A DNA stretch of 64,000 nucleotides from assembly GCF_934924865.1 (NCBI RefSeq), contig NZ_OW235315.1, positions 2,046,001 to 2,110,000 of the forward strand. The letters are read 5' to 3'. The translations under genes and the position numbers were made by a program. The notes below the pieces were generated by a model. The model saw nothing but the letters and a program-made list of their open reading frames with translations. It made no database searches and had not been told where the DNA came from. This document shows positions 26,364-35,134 of this stretch, piece after piece. The stretch is from Tepidibacter aestuarii. Lineage in GTDB: Bacteria; Bacillota; Clostridia; Peptostreptococcales; Peptostreptococcaceae. The number at the start of each line of letters is the position of its first letter. The first letter of the stretch is position 1.

Positions 26364-26406
26364 TACATTACCTCCTTCCTTTTATAACAATGCGTGTTTT
26401 ATAAAC

Positions 26407-26448
26407 TTTTCAAGAAAATGCAGTTATATAACTGCATTTTCTTGAAAA
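26407..26448. terminator. Perfect 42-bp palindrome inside the cut operon
   Basis: Two 21-bp arms (26407-26427 and 26428-26448) are exact inverted copies with no spacer. The hairpin separates the transporter and winged-helix-like genes from the shell and enzyme genes. It has only a short T-run and may act as a partial terminator, an RNA processing site or a 3' stabiliser. Confidence 0.75.
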
Positions 26449-26497
26449 TATACATTCTTACTTTAAACCAATAAAATTCTAATATTAATCTAAATTA

Positions 26498-26764
26498 TTA
26501 ATCTTTAATATACTTGTTAATTGTAGCTGCTCCTTCTTCGTGAGCACGGTAATAAACTTTTAGTTCACCAGACTCATCCATTTCAAATCTTGATTCTTCA
26601 AGAAGACCATTAGCTTCAGCAGTCATTAAAGCAGATATTACATCCTTTTTATTTAAGGCTTTAAAATTACCATATTCACCTTTTAAAGCTTCAATAACAT
26701 CTTCTGCACAAGCATCATCAATATTTGTGAAATACTTCAAAATAGCATAGTTAAGAGGTTTCAT
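26498..26764 (-). CDS. Small winged-helix-like protein of the cut operon
   Basis: An 88-residue acidic protein of no family I can name. The pattern of helices (LNYAILKYF, AEDVIEALKG, KKDVISALMTAEANGLLEE) followed by a strand pair (SRFEMD, LKVYYRAHEEG) and a last helix is that of a small winged helix-turn-helix. The ATG at 26764 has GGAGGAATAAG upstream and comes five bases after the transporter stop, so the two are co-translated. It could be a regulator or an adaptor; function is not established here. Confidence 0.8.
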   Translation of the reverse strand: MKPLNYAILKYFTNIDDACAEDVIEALKGEYGNFKALNKKDVISALMTAEANGLLEESRFEMDESGELKVYYRAHEEGAATINKYIKD

Positions 26765-26769
26765 ACTAC

Positions 26770-27858
26770 TTATTCCTCCTTTTTTCTGAATAAATCCAAT
26801 GGATTCATTGAAATTACTAAAATACCAAATACCATAAGTACAGCAGCAACCCAAGCTATAAGTGGTATTGACCAACCACTAATACCACAGAATACGCCAA
26901 GCACTAGCCAGCAACAGAATGGTCCCCAGAATGAATATGTTCCATTACAAGCCATTCCTAGAGCTGCACCACACATACTGTTACCTCTATACCAGAACAT
27001 ATAAGAAACGAATGCACAAAGACCACTTGCAGCAAACCAAATCATAGCGGGTCCACTTGTAAATGCTTTAAATGCAAGATTAGTTGAAAGCCCAACATCC
27101 CCTGCCATTATTCCAAAAATAGGAAGTAATATAATTAAGTTTGAAAGCCCTGATGTTGCTTGACGAATAGTAATACCTATTTCAGAGTCAATCATAGATG
27201 TACCATAACCAGCTACACAACCTTCAAATCCCCATCCAAGAGCAGCAATGAAAGCAATACAAACACCTAAGAACGCACCTTCTTGTGCATCTCCACTAAT
27301 ACTTGTGCTACCAATCATAAAACTAGCAAGAACACAAATAGCAATACCTAACATCATACGCTTGTTTAATTCTTGTTTAAATAAAACTCTTCCTAAAATA
27401 GCACCAATAGCTGGACAAAGAGCTGTAATAGGAATAACAATTGAACCAGCCATTTGAAGTCCAATAACATAAGCTGTACTAGAAATAGGTCCTCCAACTA
27501 GAGCCGCTAAAATCATTACACGCCCTGGAGTAGTATTAAGACATCTTAAGAAATCTCCAAACTTACCTTTAACACCTGCATATAATATTGCCCAGACAGC
27601 ACTACAAGTGTCATTTACTGCACTTCCAACTGCCCCTAATACGAATGTAATAACAAACGGTGATAAACCTGATGTATTTTCGCCATACCAATCTGCCCAA
27701 ATACCTTTAGTCATACCTAAGGTTAAAAACGCTGAATAGAATCCATACATTACAGCTGAGATTAATGCAATTGTGATACCTTTTCTAAAAAACTGAGATG
27801 ATAGCTTCTTTTTAGCAGCAATTGCAGATGCATTAGCCGTTGTTGACATTTCTGACAC
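26770..27858 (-). CDS. EamA/DMT-type transporter, probable choline uptake or product export
   Basis: The 362-residue membrane protein has about ten hydrophobic helices in two repeats of the drug/metabolite transporter fold, with motifs such as VGGPISSTAYVIGLQMAGS and VLFKQELNKRMMLGI. It is the first gene of the choline operon, and its tight link to the other genes suggests it moves choline or a product; no direct evidence shows the substrate. I place the start at the GTG at 27858, eight bases after GGAAGGGAG; TTG 27864 and ATG 27849 are alternatives. The N-terminus before the first helix is hydrophilic and short. Confidence 0.85.
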   Translation of the reverse strand: MSEMSTTANASAIAAKKKLSSQFFRKGITIALISAVMYGFYSAFLTLGMTKGIWADWYGENTSGLSPFVITFVLGAVGSAVNDTCSAVWAILYAGVKGKFGDFLRCLNTTPGRVMILAALVGGPISSTAYVIGLQMAGSIVIPITALCPAIGAILGRVLFKQELNKRMMLGIAICVLASFMIGSTSISGDAQEGAFLGVCIAFIAALGWGFEGCVAGYGTSMIDSEIGITIRQATSGLSNLIILLPIFGIMAGDVGLSTNLAFKAFTSGPAMIWFAASGLCAFVSYMFWYRGNSMCGAALGMACNGTYSFWGPFCCWLVLGVFCGISGWSIPLIAWVAAVLMVFGILVISMNPLDLFRKKEE

Positions 27859-27884
27859 AAACAAAACTCCCTTCCATTAAATAT

Positions 27885-27936
27885 TTTTTAGTTACTAACT
27901 TTAAATAAAAATTTATAATGACTATTTTTAGTTACT
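27885..27936. promoter_or_regulatory. Tandem direct repeat TTTTTAGTTACT upstream of the cut operon
   Basis: TTTTTAGTTACT occurs at 27885-27896 and again at 27925-27936, exactly 40 bp apart (about four helical turns) and just upstream of the transporter's ribosome site. This spacing suits an AraC-type dimer, but the sites may lie downstream of the true promoter. Confidence 0.45.
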
Positions 27937-27988
27937 CAAATATAGTCATTTAAATTTATTTACAGAGTTTTATGTAACTGTACAATTC

Positions 27989-28002
27989 TGCAAACGTTTT
28001 CT
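27989..28002. promoter_or_regulatory. Candidate cre site (CcpA) upstream of the cut operon
   Basis: TGCAAACGTTTTCT fits every fixed position of the Gram-positive cre consensus TGNAANCGNWNNCW. It is about 130 bp upstream of the transporter start, where a roadblock or promoter site would be expected, and suggests carbon catabolite repression of choline use. Confidence 0.55.
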
Positions 28003-28367
28003 TTTAAGTTGTATCTTGGTCACTTTACTGTATTATTTCTATATCATCTTTAAACTTTGCTAAATACAAACAATGAATTAACACAATCTTACCTAAATAT
28101 TAAATCTTAAACCTCATATTTTACTTCTACAATTAGATTGTAAGTTTTTTGAATATTACATTAATTTTAACAGAATGATGCACTTTTCTATGGCATAAAT
28201 TTCTATTTTCCATTGTAGAATATCTACCATTTTTTGTATTGTTTGCACTATCGTTACTTTCTTGCACTATTTCATAAATTTTTATTTTAAACTTAACCAC
28301 AATCCCCCTAATATTACTCAAAAACTAATATTTGATTTCTAATAATTATATAAGTTTTTTTATGCAA
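28003..28367. other. Non-coding region upstream of the cut operon
   Basis: No convincing gene. A 62-codon minus-strand frame at 28133-28321 has no family resemblance and no strong ribosome-binding site. The promoter of the cut operon should lie in or near this stretch, but I could not fix -35 and -10 boxes confidently in such AT-rich DNA. Confidence 0.5.
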
Positions 28368-28394
28368 AAAAATATCCCATTATGGGATATTTTT
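28368..28394. terminator. Terminator overlapping the 3' end of the PHP phosphatase gene
   Basis: AAAAATATCCCA and TGGGATATTTTT pair around a TTA loop, and the loop holds the gene's own stop codon. T-runs flank the stem on both strands. Confidence 0.8.
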
Positions 28395-29165
28395 AAATTC
28401 TGGCTTTCTTTGTTTAAATGTTGTAATTCTTTTAAAACCTATATTTTTTAATATGTCGTATGCTATGTCAAAATCTGCACATATGTCCTTTGATTTGTGA
28501 GCATCTGATCCAACAGTTATTATTTGACCACCTAGTTCTTTATATCTTTTCAATATTTCCACTTGTGGATGTACACTTTCTAAACCATATCTATACCCAG
28601 ATGTATTAACTTCTATTCCACAGTCACTATCAATAGCTTTAGTTAATATAGAATCTATTATATCTATATAATCACTATATAATAGCTTTTGATTGCCCTT
28701 AGTGTATCTATTTATAAAATCTAAATGCCCCAATATACTATAGTTTTTAAATGTTTCTATACTTTCTAACATATTCTCAAAGTATCTAAGATAAGCATTT
28801 TTTAAATCTCTATTTTTAAAAAAATCTCCATTGCATATATCAAGCCTATCTACTGTATGAGTTGATAATATAGTAAAATCAAATGGATAATCATCTATTA
28901 ATTTTTCTATATCATCTATTACATGATGTTGAAATCCAATTTCAGCTCCTAGTAAAATATTTATTTTATCACTATATTTATTTTTCATTTCATTATACAT
29001 TTCTAAATAGTTATCAAAATCAATCAATTCAATATCATACTCTACATGATCAGTAAAAGCCATCTCTTTAAGGCCAATAGAAATACCTTTTTTTATAACT
29101 TCTTCAACAGGAGTATCGCAGTCAAAAGAAAAATCTGTGTGCACATGATAATCGCATATATACAC
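28380..29165 (-). CDS. PHP-family histidinol-phosphatase-like protein
   Basis: The 261-residue protein has the PHP metal motifs: YHVHTDFSFDC at the N-terminus, FTDHVEYD, a Glu in GAEIGFQHH, LSTHTVDR, LGHLDFI and VGSDAHKS at the end. This order matches the HisJ/YtvP type of histidinol phosphatase, which removes phosphate from histidinol phosphate. No other his gene is nearby, so it could be a phosphoesterase with a different substrate. The GTG at 29165 has AAGGAGG eight bases upstream. It is transcribed alone. Confidence 0.87.
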   Translation of the reverse strand: MYICDYHVHTDFSFDCDTPVEEVIKKGISIGLKEMAFTDHVEYDIELIDFDNYLEMYNEMKNKYSDKINILLGAEIGFQHHVIDDIEKLIDDYPFDFTILSTHTVDRLDICNGDFFKNRDLKNAYLRYFENMLESIETFKNYSILGHLDFINRYTKGNQKLLYSDYIDIIDSILTKAIDSDCGIEVNTSGYRYGLESVHPQVEILKRYKELGGQIITVGSDAHKSKDICADFDIAYDILKNIGFKRITTFKQRKPEFKNIP

Positions 29166-29549
29166 TATAGTATCCTCCTTATCATATAATGTCATATTAA
29201 AAATTTATCATTATTAGTATTTAAAAAATTAAAGTATTTTATTCTAAACAAATAATGTATCAAATGTTTACATTTAATATGTAATAAGTGAGTTATAAAA
29301 ATATAAAGGTTTTGCTATATAGTATTAAAAACTATATATTGTATTTTCGATTATCTTTTTTTGTAATATTCGTATTATTTTTAAGAAAATATTAGAATTA
29401 GTTAGATATTTAGATGTAATTTCATTTTTCAAGCATTTATTAACCTAAATGGCGGTTTCATTTTTTTCATTTATATATTATCATAAGTACATCAAGTAGT
29501 TTTAAAAACCACTTGTAAATATTATTTACTAATATGGAGGTATGTTAAA
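29166..29549. other. Non-coding region between the PHP gene and the PspA module
   Basis: No gene seen. It is AT-rich and must hold the divergent promoters of the phosphatase gene (minus) and the PspA module (plus). A weak hairpin, AGTAGTTTTAAAAACCACT, lies just before the PspA ribosome site. Confidence 0.5.
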
Positions 29550-30203
29550 ATGGGAATTTTTACAAGATTAAACAACATTATAAAAGGAAAAGCAAACAGT
29601 GCATTAGACAAAGCTGAAAACCCAATAGAGCTTCTAGACCTTAAAATAAGAGAAATGGAAGAAAGCCTTAATAAAGCTAAATTATCATCTGCTGAAGTGA
29701 TAGGAAATGCCCACTTAATAAAAAAACAAATGGATGAAACATTAAAAGAATCTAATGATTTTGATGAAAAAGTCAAGCTTGCAATGAGTAAAAATAACGA
29801 AGATTTAGCTAAAAAAGCTTTACAAAAGAAAATGGAATGTGACAAAAAATATGAAAGTTTAAAGAAATCTTATGATGAGGCTAAAATAAAAGCAGATCAA
29901 TTAAAATCAAAGCTTACGAATTTAGAAGATGAAATTAAAAAGACAAGACATTACAGAGATGAAGCTGCTGCAAGACTTAACAATGCTGAAGCATCTCAAA
30001 AAGTAAATGAAATATTGGCAAATGTAGATAATGGGTCTAATAGTATTGACTTAGATGATATAGAAAGAAAAATTTCTAAAAAAGAAGCTTTAGCTGAAGG
30101 AATGTCTGAACTTAAAAACAACTCAGATTCTCTAGATGAAGAATTTGAAAAATTAGAAAATGATATAGATCTAGACTTAGAACTTCAAAAATATAAAAAC
30201 TAG
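29550..30203 (+). CDS. pspA: PspA/IM30-family membrane stress protein
   Basis: A 217-residue, almost entirely helical, highly charged coiled-coil protein. The N-terminal amphipathic helix MGIFTRLNNIIKGKANSALD is the membrane-binding segment of the PspA/Vipp1/LiaH family, and NPIELLDLKIREMEESL begins the conserved hairpin. Such proteins form rings or rods that guard the membrane. The ATG has GGAGG seven bases upstream. It is the first gene of a three-gene plus-strand module with a shared terminator. Confidence 0.92.
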   Translation: MGIFTRLNNIIKGKANSALDKAENPIELLDLKIREMEESLNKAKLSSAEVIGNAHLIKKQMDETLKESNDFDEKVKLAMSKNNEDLAKKALQKKMECDKKYESLKKSYDEAKIKADQLKSKLTNLEDEIKKTRHYRDEAAARLNNAEASQKVNEILANVDNGSNSIDLDDIERKISKKEALAEGMSELKNNSDSLDEEFEKLENDIDLDLELQKYKN

Positions 30204-30217
30204 TTAAGGTGGTTAAA

Positions 30218-30874
30218 ATGGACTCTAATTTATTTAAAGATGAAAAAAATAAATATGAAAAAATATACGTAGATATAAATTACGCAATAAATGATATAAA
30301 TGACTTTTTATCAAAGGATAGAATAAGCCAAAGAAAATATATATCCAAATCAAATATATTGAAAGACTATATAGATCTTATAGATACTTTAGAATCTCAA
30401 TATAATAAAAAATCTATTTTCAAAGTTTTCCAAAAGGAAGATCATTATATAGAAAAACTAAATAAATACAAGAAAGAACATGAGTCCCATTTTAAGCAGA
30501 TCGAAAACTGCTTAAAATGCTCATGCTTCAGATGTATAAAAGAATGTAATTTTGATACTTGCCTTGGATGTAGAGCGAACTCAAAAATTGTTATGTGCGA
30601 CCATAAAGATGTAAATGCTACAGCTTATAAGGATTATACTTTAGATCTTACAAATAACGATACAAATGAAAATGATACATATAACGTGTTATCTACTATA
30701 CAAGTATTAAATGACAATAAGAGATATATCGTAATTCAAAACACAAATAATCATGACGAAAAATATATACTATACCACTATCCTGGTATAAAAGAAGATA
30801 ATTATGGGGAAATATCGGATGCTTGTGAGTTCGATTATATAGCTCAAATATTTAATTCTTGCAACTTAGATTAA
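30218..30874 (+). CDS. Unrecognised protein with a cysteine-cluster, in the PspA module
   Basis: A 218-residue soluble protein I do not recognise. The first ~95 residues are helical and charged. A cysteine cluster, CLKCSCFRCIKECNFDTCLG plus further Cys and CDH, suggests a zinc-binding module at about 96-130. The last ~70 residues are probably beta-rich (STIQVLNDNKRYIVIQ, KYILYHYPGI). It starts 14 bp after pspA, with AAGGTGG before the ATG at 30218. A 47-bp imperfect inverted repeat lies inside it at the cysteine cluster. Confidence 0.8.
   Translation: MDSNLFKDEKNKYEKIYVDINYAINDINDFLSKDRISQRKYISKSNILKDYIDLIDTLESQYNKKSIFKVFQKEDHYIEKLNKYKKEHESHFKQIENCLKCSCFRCIKECNFDTCLGCRANSKIVMCDHKDVNATAYKDYTLDLTNNDTNENDTYNVLSTIQVLNDNKRYIVIQNTNNHDEKYILYHYPGIKEDNYGEISDACEFDYIAQIFNSCNLD
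30479..30525. repeat. Intragenic inverted repeat in the cysteine-cluster gene
   Basis: CATGAG and CATTTTAAGCAG (30479-30499, with a three-base TCC bulge between them) pair exactly with CTGCTTAAAATG and CTCATG (30508-30525) around an eight-base loop: 18 bp of stem. It codes for the residues just before the cysteine cluster. Confidence 0.8.
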
Positions 30875-30888
30875 GGGGATGTGTTTTT

Positions 30889-31554
30889 ATGAATAAAAAT
30901 TTTAAAAGAGTGTTTTTATCTATATTCTTGATATTTACACTACTGTTTTCTCAAATAATAGCAAATACTGCTTATGCTAAAACAAGAAGTGGCTCCTATT
31001 CTAAGCCTAGGAGCTCTTCTTATAGCAAATCATATAAAAGCAATTCTTCTTCATATCAAAACACGAATAGCAGTAATAGCACATTAAAAAGTTCTAGTTT
31101 TAAAAGTAGTACTGATACAAAAGATAGTAATTATAAAACAACGGATACATATTCTACTGCTCCAAAATCTAGTAAATCTGGATTAAAAAGCGGAAGTTTT
31201 TCAGATACTACAAAAAGTAATTCAAATAATTCTAGTACTTATTCAAACACCAAGGATACTACATATAAAGACTCTACACCTAAGAGCTCTATGAAAAGTG
31301 GTAGCTTTTCAAATACAACAAAAAACACTAAAAATGAAGAAACATATGATAATTCAAGTAAAAAACAGATTTCTAACAATGAAGACTATACTCCAAAAAG
31401 ATCTAATACCTTTTTCAATTTTAGATACCCATTTTACAGCAATCATGGATTTTACAGTTCAGGGCTTAGCTTTTTCGATATAATGATATACTCATTCATT
31501 ACAATAATGGTGTTAATATTTGTGGTTTCTATAATAAGAAATAAATTCAAATAA
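30889..31554 (+). CDS. Serine/threonine-rich secreted or membrane-anchored protein
   Basis: The 221-residue protein has a signal peptide (about 1-31, hydrophobic LSIFLIFTLLFSQIIA ending TAYAKT), a long low-complexity Ser/Thr/Lys/Asn region with three imperfect repeats (LKSSSFKSSTDTK, LKSGSFSDTTK, MKSGSFSNTTK) and a C-terminal transmembrane helix (IMIYSFITIMVLIFVVSII) followed by a few basic residues. The Ser-rich part should lie outside the membrane. The ATG at 30889 has GGGGATG upstream. No family is recognised. Its place after pspA suggests a role in envelope stress. Confidence 0.8.
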   Translation: MNKNFKRVFLSIFLIFTLLFSQIIANTAYAKTRSGSYSKPRSSSYSKSYKSNSSSYQNTNSSNSTLKSSSFKSSTDTKDSNYKTTDTYSTAPKSSKSGLKSGSFSDTTKSNSNNSSTYSNTKDTTYKDSTPKSSMKSGSFSNTTKNTKNEETYDNSSKKQISNNEDYTPKRSNTFFNFRYPFYSNHGFYSSGLSFFDIMIYSFITIMVLIFVVSIIRNKFK

Positions 31555-31582
31555 AAAAGTAGCCTATGGCTACTTTTTTATT
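31553..31582. terminator. Bidirectional terminator between the PspA module and rny
   Basis: AAAAAAGTAGCC and GGCTACTTTTTT pair around a TAT loop, with T-runs in both directions. It serves the plus-strand module and the minus-strand rny. Confidence 0.9.
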
Positions 31583-33122
31583 TTGCATATTCTATTGCTC
31601 TTGTTTCTCTTATTATGTTTACTTTTATTTGTCCTGGGTATTCTAATTCATCTTCTATTCTCTTAGTTATTTCTCTAGCAAGTAAATGCATTCCGTCATC
31701 CGTAACATTTTCAGGTTTTACTATTATTCTAACTTCTCTACCTGCTTGAATAGCATATGATTTTTCTACTTCATCATATGAATTAGATATTTCTTCTAGT
31801 TTTTCTAGTCTCTTTATATAAGCTTCTAGTGTTTCTCTTCTAGCCCCTGGTCTTGCAGCAGATATAGCATCTGCTGCAGTAACTATAACAGCTTCAACCG
31901 TTTGAGGTTCATAATCACCATGATGAGTTGACATAGCATGAATTACGTCTTTAGATTCTTTATATCTTCTAAGTAAATCCATTCCTAACTCAACATGAGT
32001 TCCTTCCATCTCATGATCAACTGCTTTTCCTATATCATGTAAAAGTCCTGCTCTTTTTGCAAGTTTAACATCCGCTCCAATTTCAGCTGCCATTATTCCA
32101 GCTAAATGAGACACTTCTATAGAATGTTTAAGAACATTTTGACCATAACTTGTCCTATATTTAAGTCTACCAAGTAATCTTATAAGTTCTGGATGAAGCC
32201 CATGAACACCAGTTTCAAAAGTAGCTTGTTCACCTTGCTCTTTTATTATATTTTCAACTTCTTTTCTTCCCTTTGCAACCATTTCTTCTATTCTTGCTGG
32301 ATGTATTCTTCCATCTGATATTAGTTTTTCTAGAGCAATTCTTGCCACTTCTCTTCTTATTGGGTCAAATCCTGATAATATTACTGCTTCCGGAGTATCA
32401 TCTATTATCAAGTCTATACCAGTCAAAGTCTCAAGCGTTCTTATATTTCTACCTTCTCTACCTATGATTCGTCCCTTCATTTCATCATTAGGAAGATTTA
32501 CTACTGTAACTGTAGTTTCAGCAACATGATCTGCTGAGCATTTTTGAATTGAATATGCTATTATTTCCCTAGCTCTTTTCTCAGCTTCTTCTTTAGCAGC
32601 AACTTCTATTTCTTTTATCATCATTGACATTTCATGTCTAACTTCTTTTTCAGTATTAGTCAATATAATATTCTTTGCTTGCTCTGATGTGATTCCTGAA
32701 AGACTTTCTAACTTTTCAATTTGTTTAGTTTTTACTTCTTCTATATCTAATTCTTTTTTTACTATAGCTTTTAATTTTTCATTCAAATTAGATTCTTTTG
32801 ATTCTAGTGATTGTAATTTTCTGTCTATATTTTCTTCTTTATGAACTAATCGCTTCTCATATCTTTGAAGTTCACGTCTACTTTCTTTGTTTTCTTTTTC
32901 TACTTCGCTTCTCATTTTATGAGATTCTTCTTTTGCCTCTAATAATTTTTCTTTTTTTATAGTTTCAGCATCTTTTTCAGCTTTTTCCATTATTTGCTTA
33001 GATACTTCTTCTGCAGCTCCAATCTTTTTCTCTGCTATACTTTTTCTAACTATATAGCCTATTAAGATACCTATTCCAGTCCCTGCTGCAGCTAATAATA
33101 TTTTTATTAATATAATCTCCAC
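31578..33122 (-). CDS. rny: Ribonuclease Y
   Basis: RNase Y is the membrane-bound endoribonuclease that starts mRNA decay in Gram-positives. The 514-residue protein has an N-terminal membrane helix ([18 protein letters not shown]), a long coiled coil (about 40-200), a KH domain with [16 protein letters not shown] and an HD domain with [12 protein letters not shown]. The listed GTG start overlaps its own GGGAGG ribosome site, so the exact start is uncertain by a few codons. It ends beside a bidirectional terminator. Confidence 0.96.
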   Translation of the reverse strand: MEIILIKILLAAAGTGIGILIGYIVRKSIAEKKIGAAEEVSKQIMEKAEKDAETIKKEKLLEAKEESHKMRSEVEKENKESRRELQRYEKRLVHKEENIDRKLQSLESKESNLNEKLKAIVKKELDIEEVKTKQIEKLESLSGITSEQAKNIILTNTEKEVRHEMSMMIKEIEVAAKEEAEKRAREIIAYSIQKCSADHVAETTVTVVNLPNDEMKGRIIGREGRNIRTLETLTGIDLIIDDTPEAVILSGFDPIRREVARIALEKLISDGRIHPARIEEMVAKGRKEVENIIKEQGEQATFETGVHGLHPELIRLLGRLKYRTSYGQNVLKHSIEVSHLAGIMAAEIGADVKLAKRAGLLHDIGKAVDHEMEGTHVELGMDLLRRYKESKDVIHAMSTHHGDYEPQTVEAVIVTAADAISAARPGARRETLEAYIKRLEKLEEISNSYDEVEKSYAIQAGREVRIIVKPENVTDDGMHLLAREITKRIEDELEYPGQIKVNIIRETRAIEYAK

Positions 33123-33339
33123 CTCCCTTTTCTAAAGTGAAATCCAATTCACATTGTCGTTTAAATGAATTAAATTCAACTAATTCAACCCTAAAATCTC
33201 TGGATTAAACGAAAATAATCTATTTATATTTTTTATTTTTATTTCAAACATAAATAGTAAAAATTTAAGTCATTAAAATAGCTAAACTAAACAAAGTCTT
33301 TCTTTTCATTTTCTAATTTAAAGATAAACTTAATCAAAA
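33123..33339. other. Non-coding region between rny and recA
   Basis: No gene seen. The AAAGTGAAATCCAATTCA stretch near 33135 weakly resembles the 5' end of the dispersed repeat family and could be a decayed copy. The promoter of rny should lie here. Confidence 0.4.
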
Positions 33340-33367
33340 ATATATAGAGACATAGGTCTCTATATAT
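33340..33367 (-). terminator. Terminator of recA
   Basis: ATATATAGAGAC and GTCTCTATATAT form a 12-bp stem with a four-base loop; on the minus strand a TTTTTGATT tail follows. Confidence 0.85.
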
Positions 33368-33429
33368 TTAAAAGCCTCTTATTCCCTAATTGTATAATTT
33401 TTTGGTTGAAGTGTCAAGGTTTACACTCC

Positions 33430-34449
33430 TTATTCAGTAGCTACATCCGCCTCTTCAGCTTTTATTAATCCGTAATGAGTTCTTACTTTAATATCTATCT
33501 CTTCTACTAACTCTTTATTTTCAGCCAAGAATTTTTTAACATTTTCTCTTCCTTGTCCTAATTTTGTATCATTGTAGTTATACCAAGAACCAGATTTTTT
33601 AACTATATCTACATCTACCGCTACATCTAATAAATCTCCAATTTTTGATATTCCTTCTCCATACATTATATCAAATTCGCACTTTTTAAATGGAGGCGCT
33701 ACTTTATTTTTAACAACTCTAACTCTTGTTCTACTTCCAAGTATACTATCTCCTTGTTTTATAGTATCGCATTTTCTAACATCAAGTCTTACTGATGAAT
33801 AGAACTTTAACGCTCTACCTCCAGTTGTAGTTTCTGGATTACCAAACATTATTCCTACTTTTTCACGAAGCTGATTTATAAATATTGCTATTGTGTTTGA
33901 CTTTTTAATAGATCCAGTTAGTTTTCTAAGAGCTTGTGACATAAGTCTTGCTTGTAAACCTACGTGTGAATCTCCCATTTCTCCTTCTATTTCTGCCTTT
34001 GGAACAAGTGCTGCAACTGAATCTATTACTATTATATCTACAGCTCCACTTCTTATTAATGCTTCTGCTATTTCTAATGCTTGCTCTCCTGTATCAGGTT
34101 GAGATACTATTAAGTTTTCTATATCTACTCCTAGAGCTTTTGCATATACCGGATCAAGAGCATGCTCTGCATCAACAAATGCAGCTATTCCTCCTGCTTT
34201 TTGTGCTTCTGCTACTGTATGAAGTGCTACTGTTGTTTTACCAGATGATTCTGGTCCATATATTTCTACTATTCTTCCCTTTGGAAGACCTCCGATTCCA
34301 ATAGCTATATCAAGACCTATAGATCCTGTTGATATAGTTTCTATATTCATTTTTGTATTTTCACCAAGTCTCATTATAGATCCTTTACCAAATTCTTTTT
34401 CTATTTGAGAAAGCGCCATATCTAATGCTTTTTTCTTATTTTCATTCAT
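33430..34449 (-). CDS. recA: Recombinase RecA
   Basis: RecA drives homologous recombination and triggers LexA cleavage. The 339-residue protein has Walker A GPESSGKT, Walker [11 protein letters not shown], the loop-2 region [19 protein letters not shown] and the conserved start [26 protein letters not shown] chose the ATG at 34449, with AAAGGTGGG upstream; a longer frame would add six residues. A perfect GAAC-N4-GTTC box lies 23 bp upstream of the start, so SOS control is likely. Confidence 0.98.
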   Translation of the reverse strand: MNENKKKALDMALSQIEKEFGKGSIMRLGENTKMNIETISTGSIGLDIAIGIGGLPKGRIVEIYGPESSGKTTVALHTVAEAQKAGGIAAFVDAEHALDPVYAKALGVDIENLIVSQPDTGEQALEIAEALIRSGAVDIIVIDSVAALVPKAEIEGEMGDSHVGLQARLMSQALRKLTGSIKKSNTIAIFINQLREKVGIMFGNPETTTGGRALKFYSSVRLDVRKCDTIKQGDSILGSRTRVRVVKNKVAPPFKKCEFDIMYGEGISKIGDLLDVAVDVDIVKKSGSWYNYNDTKLGQGRENVKKFLAENKELVEEIDIKVRTHYGLIKAEEADVATE

Positions 34450-34472
34450 AATTAACCCACCTTTCATATAAA

Positions 34473-34484
34473 GAACAGACGTTC
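34473..34484. promoter_or_regulatory. LexA (SOS) box of recA
   Basis: GAACAGACGTTC matches the Gram-positive LexA operator GAACNNNNGTTC exactly and is placed just upstream of the recA ribosome-binding site. Confidence 0.85.
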
Positions 34485-34570
34485 TATATAGAATTATATA
34501 TTATATTTTCTTTATAGTCAATTATGTATTATATTATTCATATTATTTTTACTATAATGTAATATAACAG

Positions 34571-34612
34571 AAATAAGACCTTAAAATCCACATAGATTTC
34601 AAGGTCTTATTT
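34571..34612 (-). terminator. Terminator of the pgsA operon
   Basis: AAATAAGACCTT and AAGGTCTTATTT form a perfect 12-bp stem, extended by an inner AATC/GATT pairing, three bases after the pgsA stop codon. Confidence 0.85.
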
Positions 34613-34615
34613 ATT

Positions 34616-35134
34616 TTAATCCATATCTTTAAATATATTTCTGTTTAGATTTATATAATCGTATCCTGAGTATATTGTAAGTATTACAGCAATACCCATA
34701 ACTATATTTGAGTATGGTATATTTAATAAAATCATCATTATAGCTAGTATTTGAGACACTGTTTTTGCTTTTCCCCATTTACTAGCAGCTATAACTATTC
34801 CAGATGATGCTGCTATTGCTCTTAATATACTAACTGCAAATTCTCTTGATATTATTATTATTACAGCCCATGATGATACTAGATTTAAATCTATCATAGT
34901 TATAAAAGCTGCTGCAACTAATAATTTATCGGCTAAAGGGTCCATAAACTTTCCAAAATTAGTTACTAAATTATATTTTCTTGCTATATATCCATCTAAA
35001 AAGTCTGTTATCGATGCTATTGCAAATATTAATGCTGAAATCAATAGTGAATTTTTAATACCAGAAAGTATTACTACTACAAATACAGGTACTAACAATA
35101 TTCTAAGTATAGTCAGCTTATTTGCTAGGTTCAT
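34616..35134 (-). CDS. pgsA: CDP-diacylglycerol-glycerol-3-phosphate 3-phosphatidyltransferase
   Basis: PgsA makes phosphatidylglycerol phosphate at the membrane. The 172-residue protein has the CDP-alcohol phosphotransferase signature, DFLDGYIARKYNLVTNFGKFMDPLADK, and about five membrane helices. It overlaps rimO by 17 bp and ends the operon at a strong terminator. This gene next to recA is the usual Clostridia order. Confidence 0.96.
   Translation of the reverse strand: MNLANKLTILRILLVPVFVVVILSGIKNSLLISALIFAIASITDFLDGYIARKYNLVTNFGKFMDPLADKLLVAAAFITMIDLNLVSSWAVIIIISREFAVSILRAIAASSGIVIAASKWGKAKTVSQILAIMMILLNIPYSNIVMGIAVILTIYSGYDYINLNRNIFKDMD

Noticed and set aside
28133..28321. 62-codon minus-strand frame upstream of the cut operon
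   Set aside because: No family resemblance, no good ribosome-binding site, and it spans the likely promoter region.
33130..33210. Possible sixth copy of the dispersed repeat
   Set aside because: Only about 20 bases resemble the 5' end and the rest does not align; kept as a weak suggestion only.
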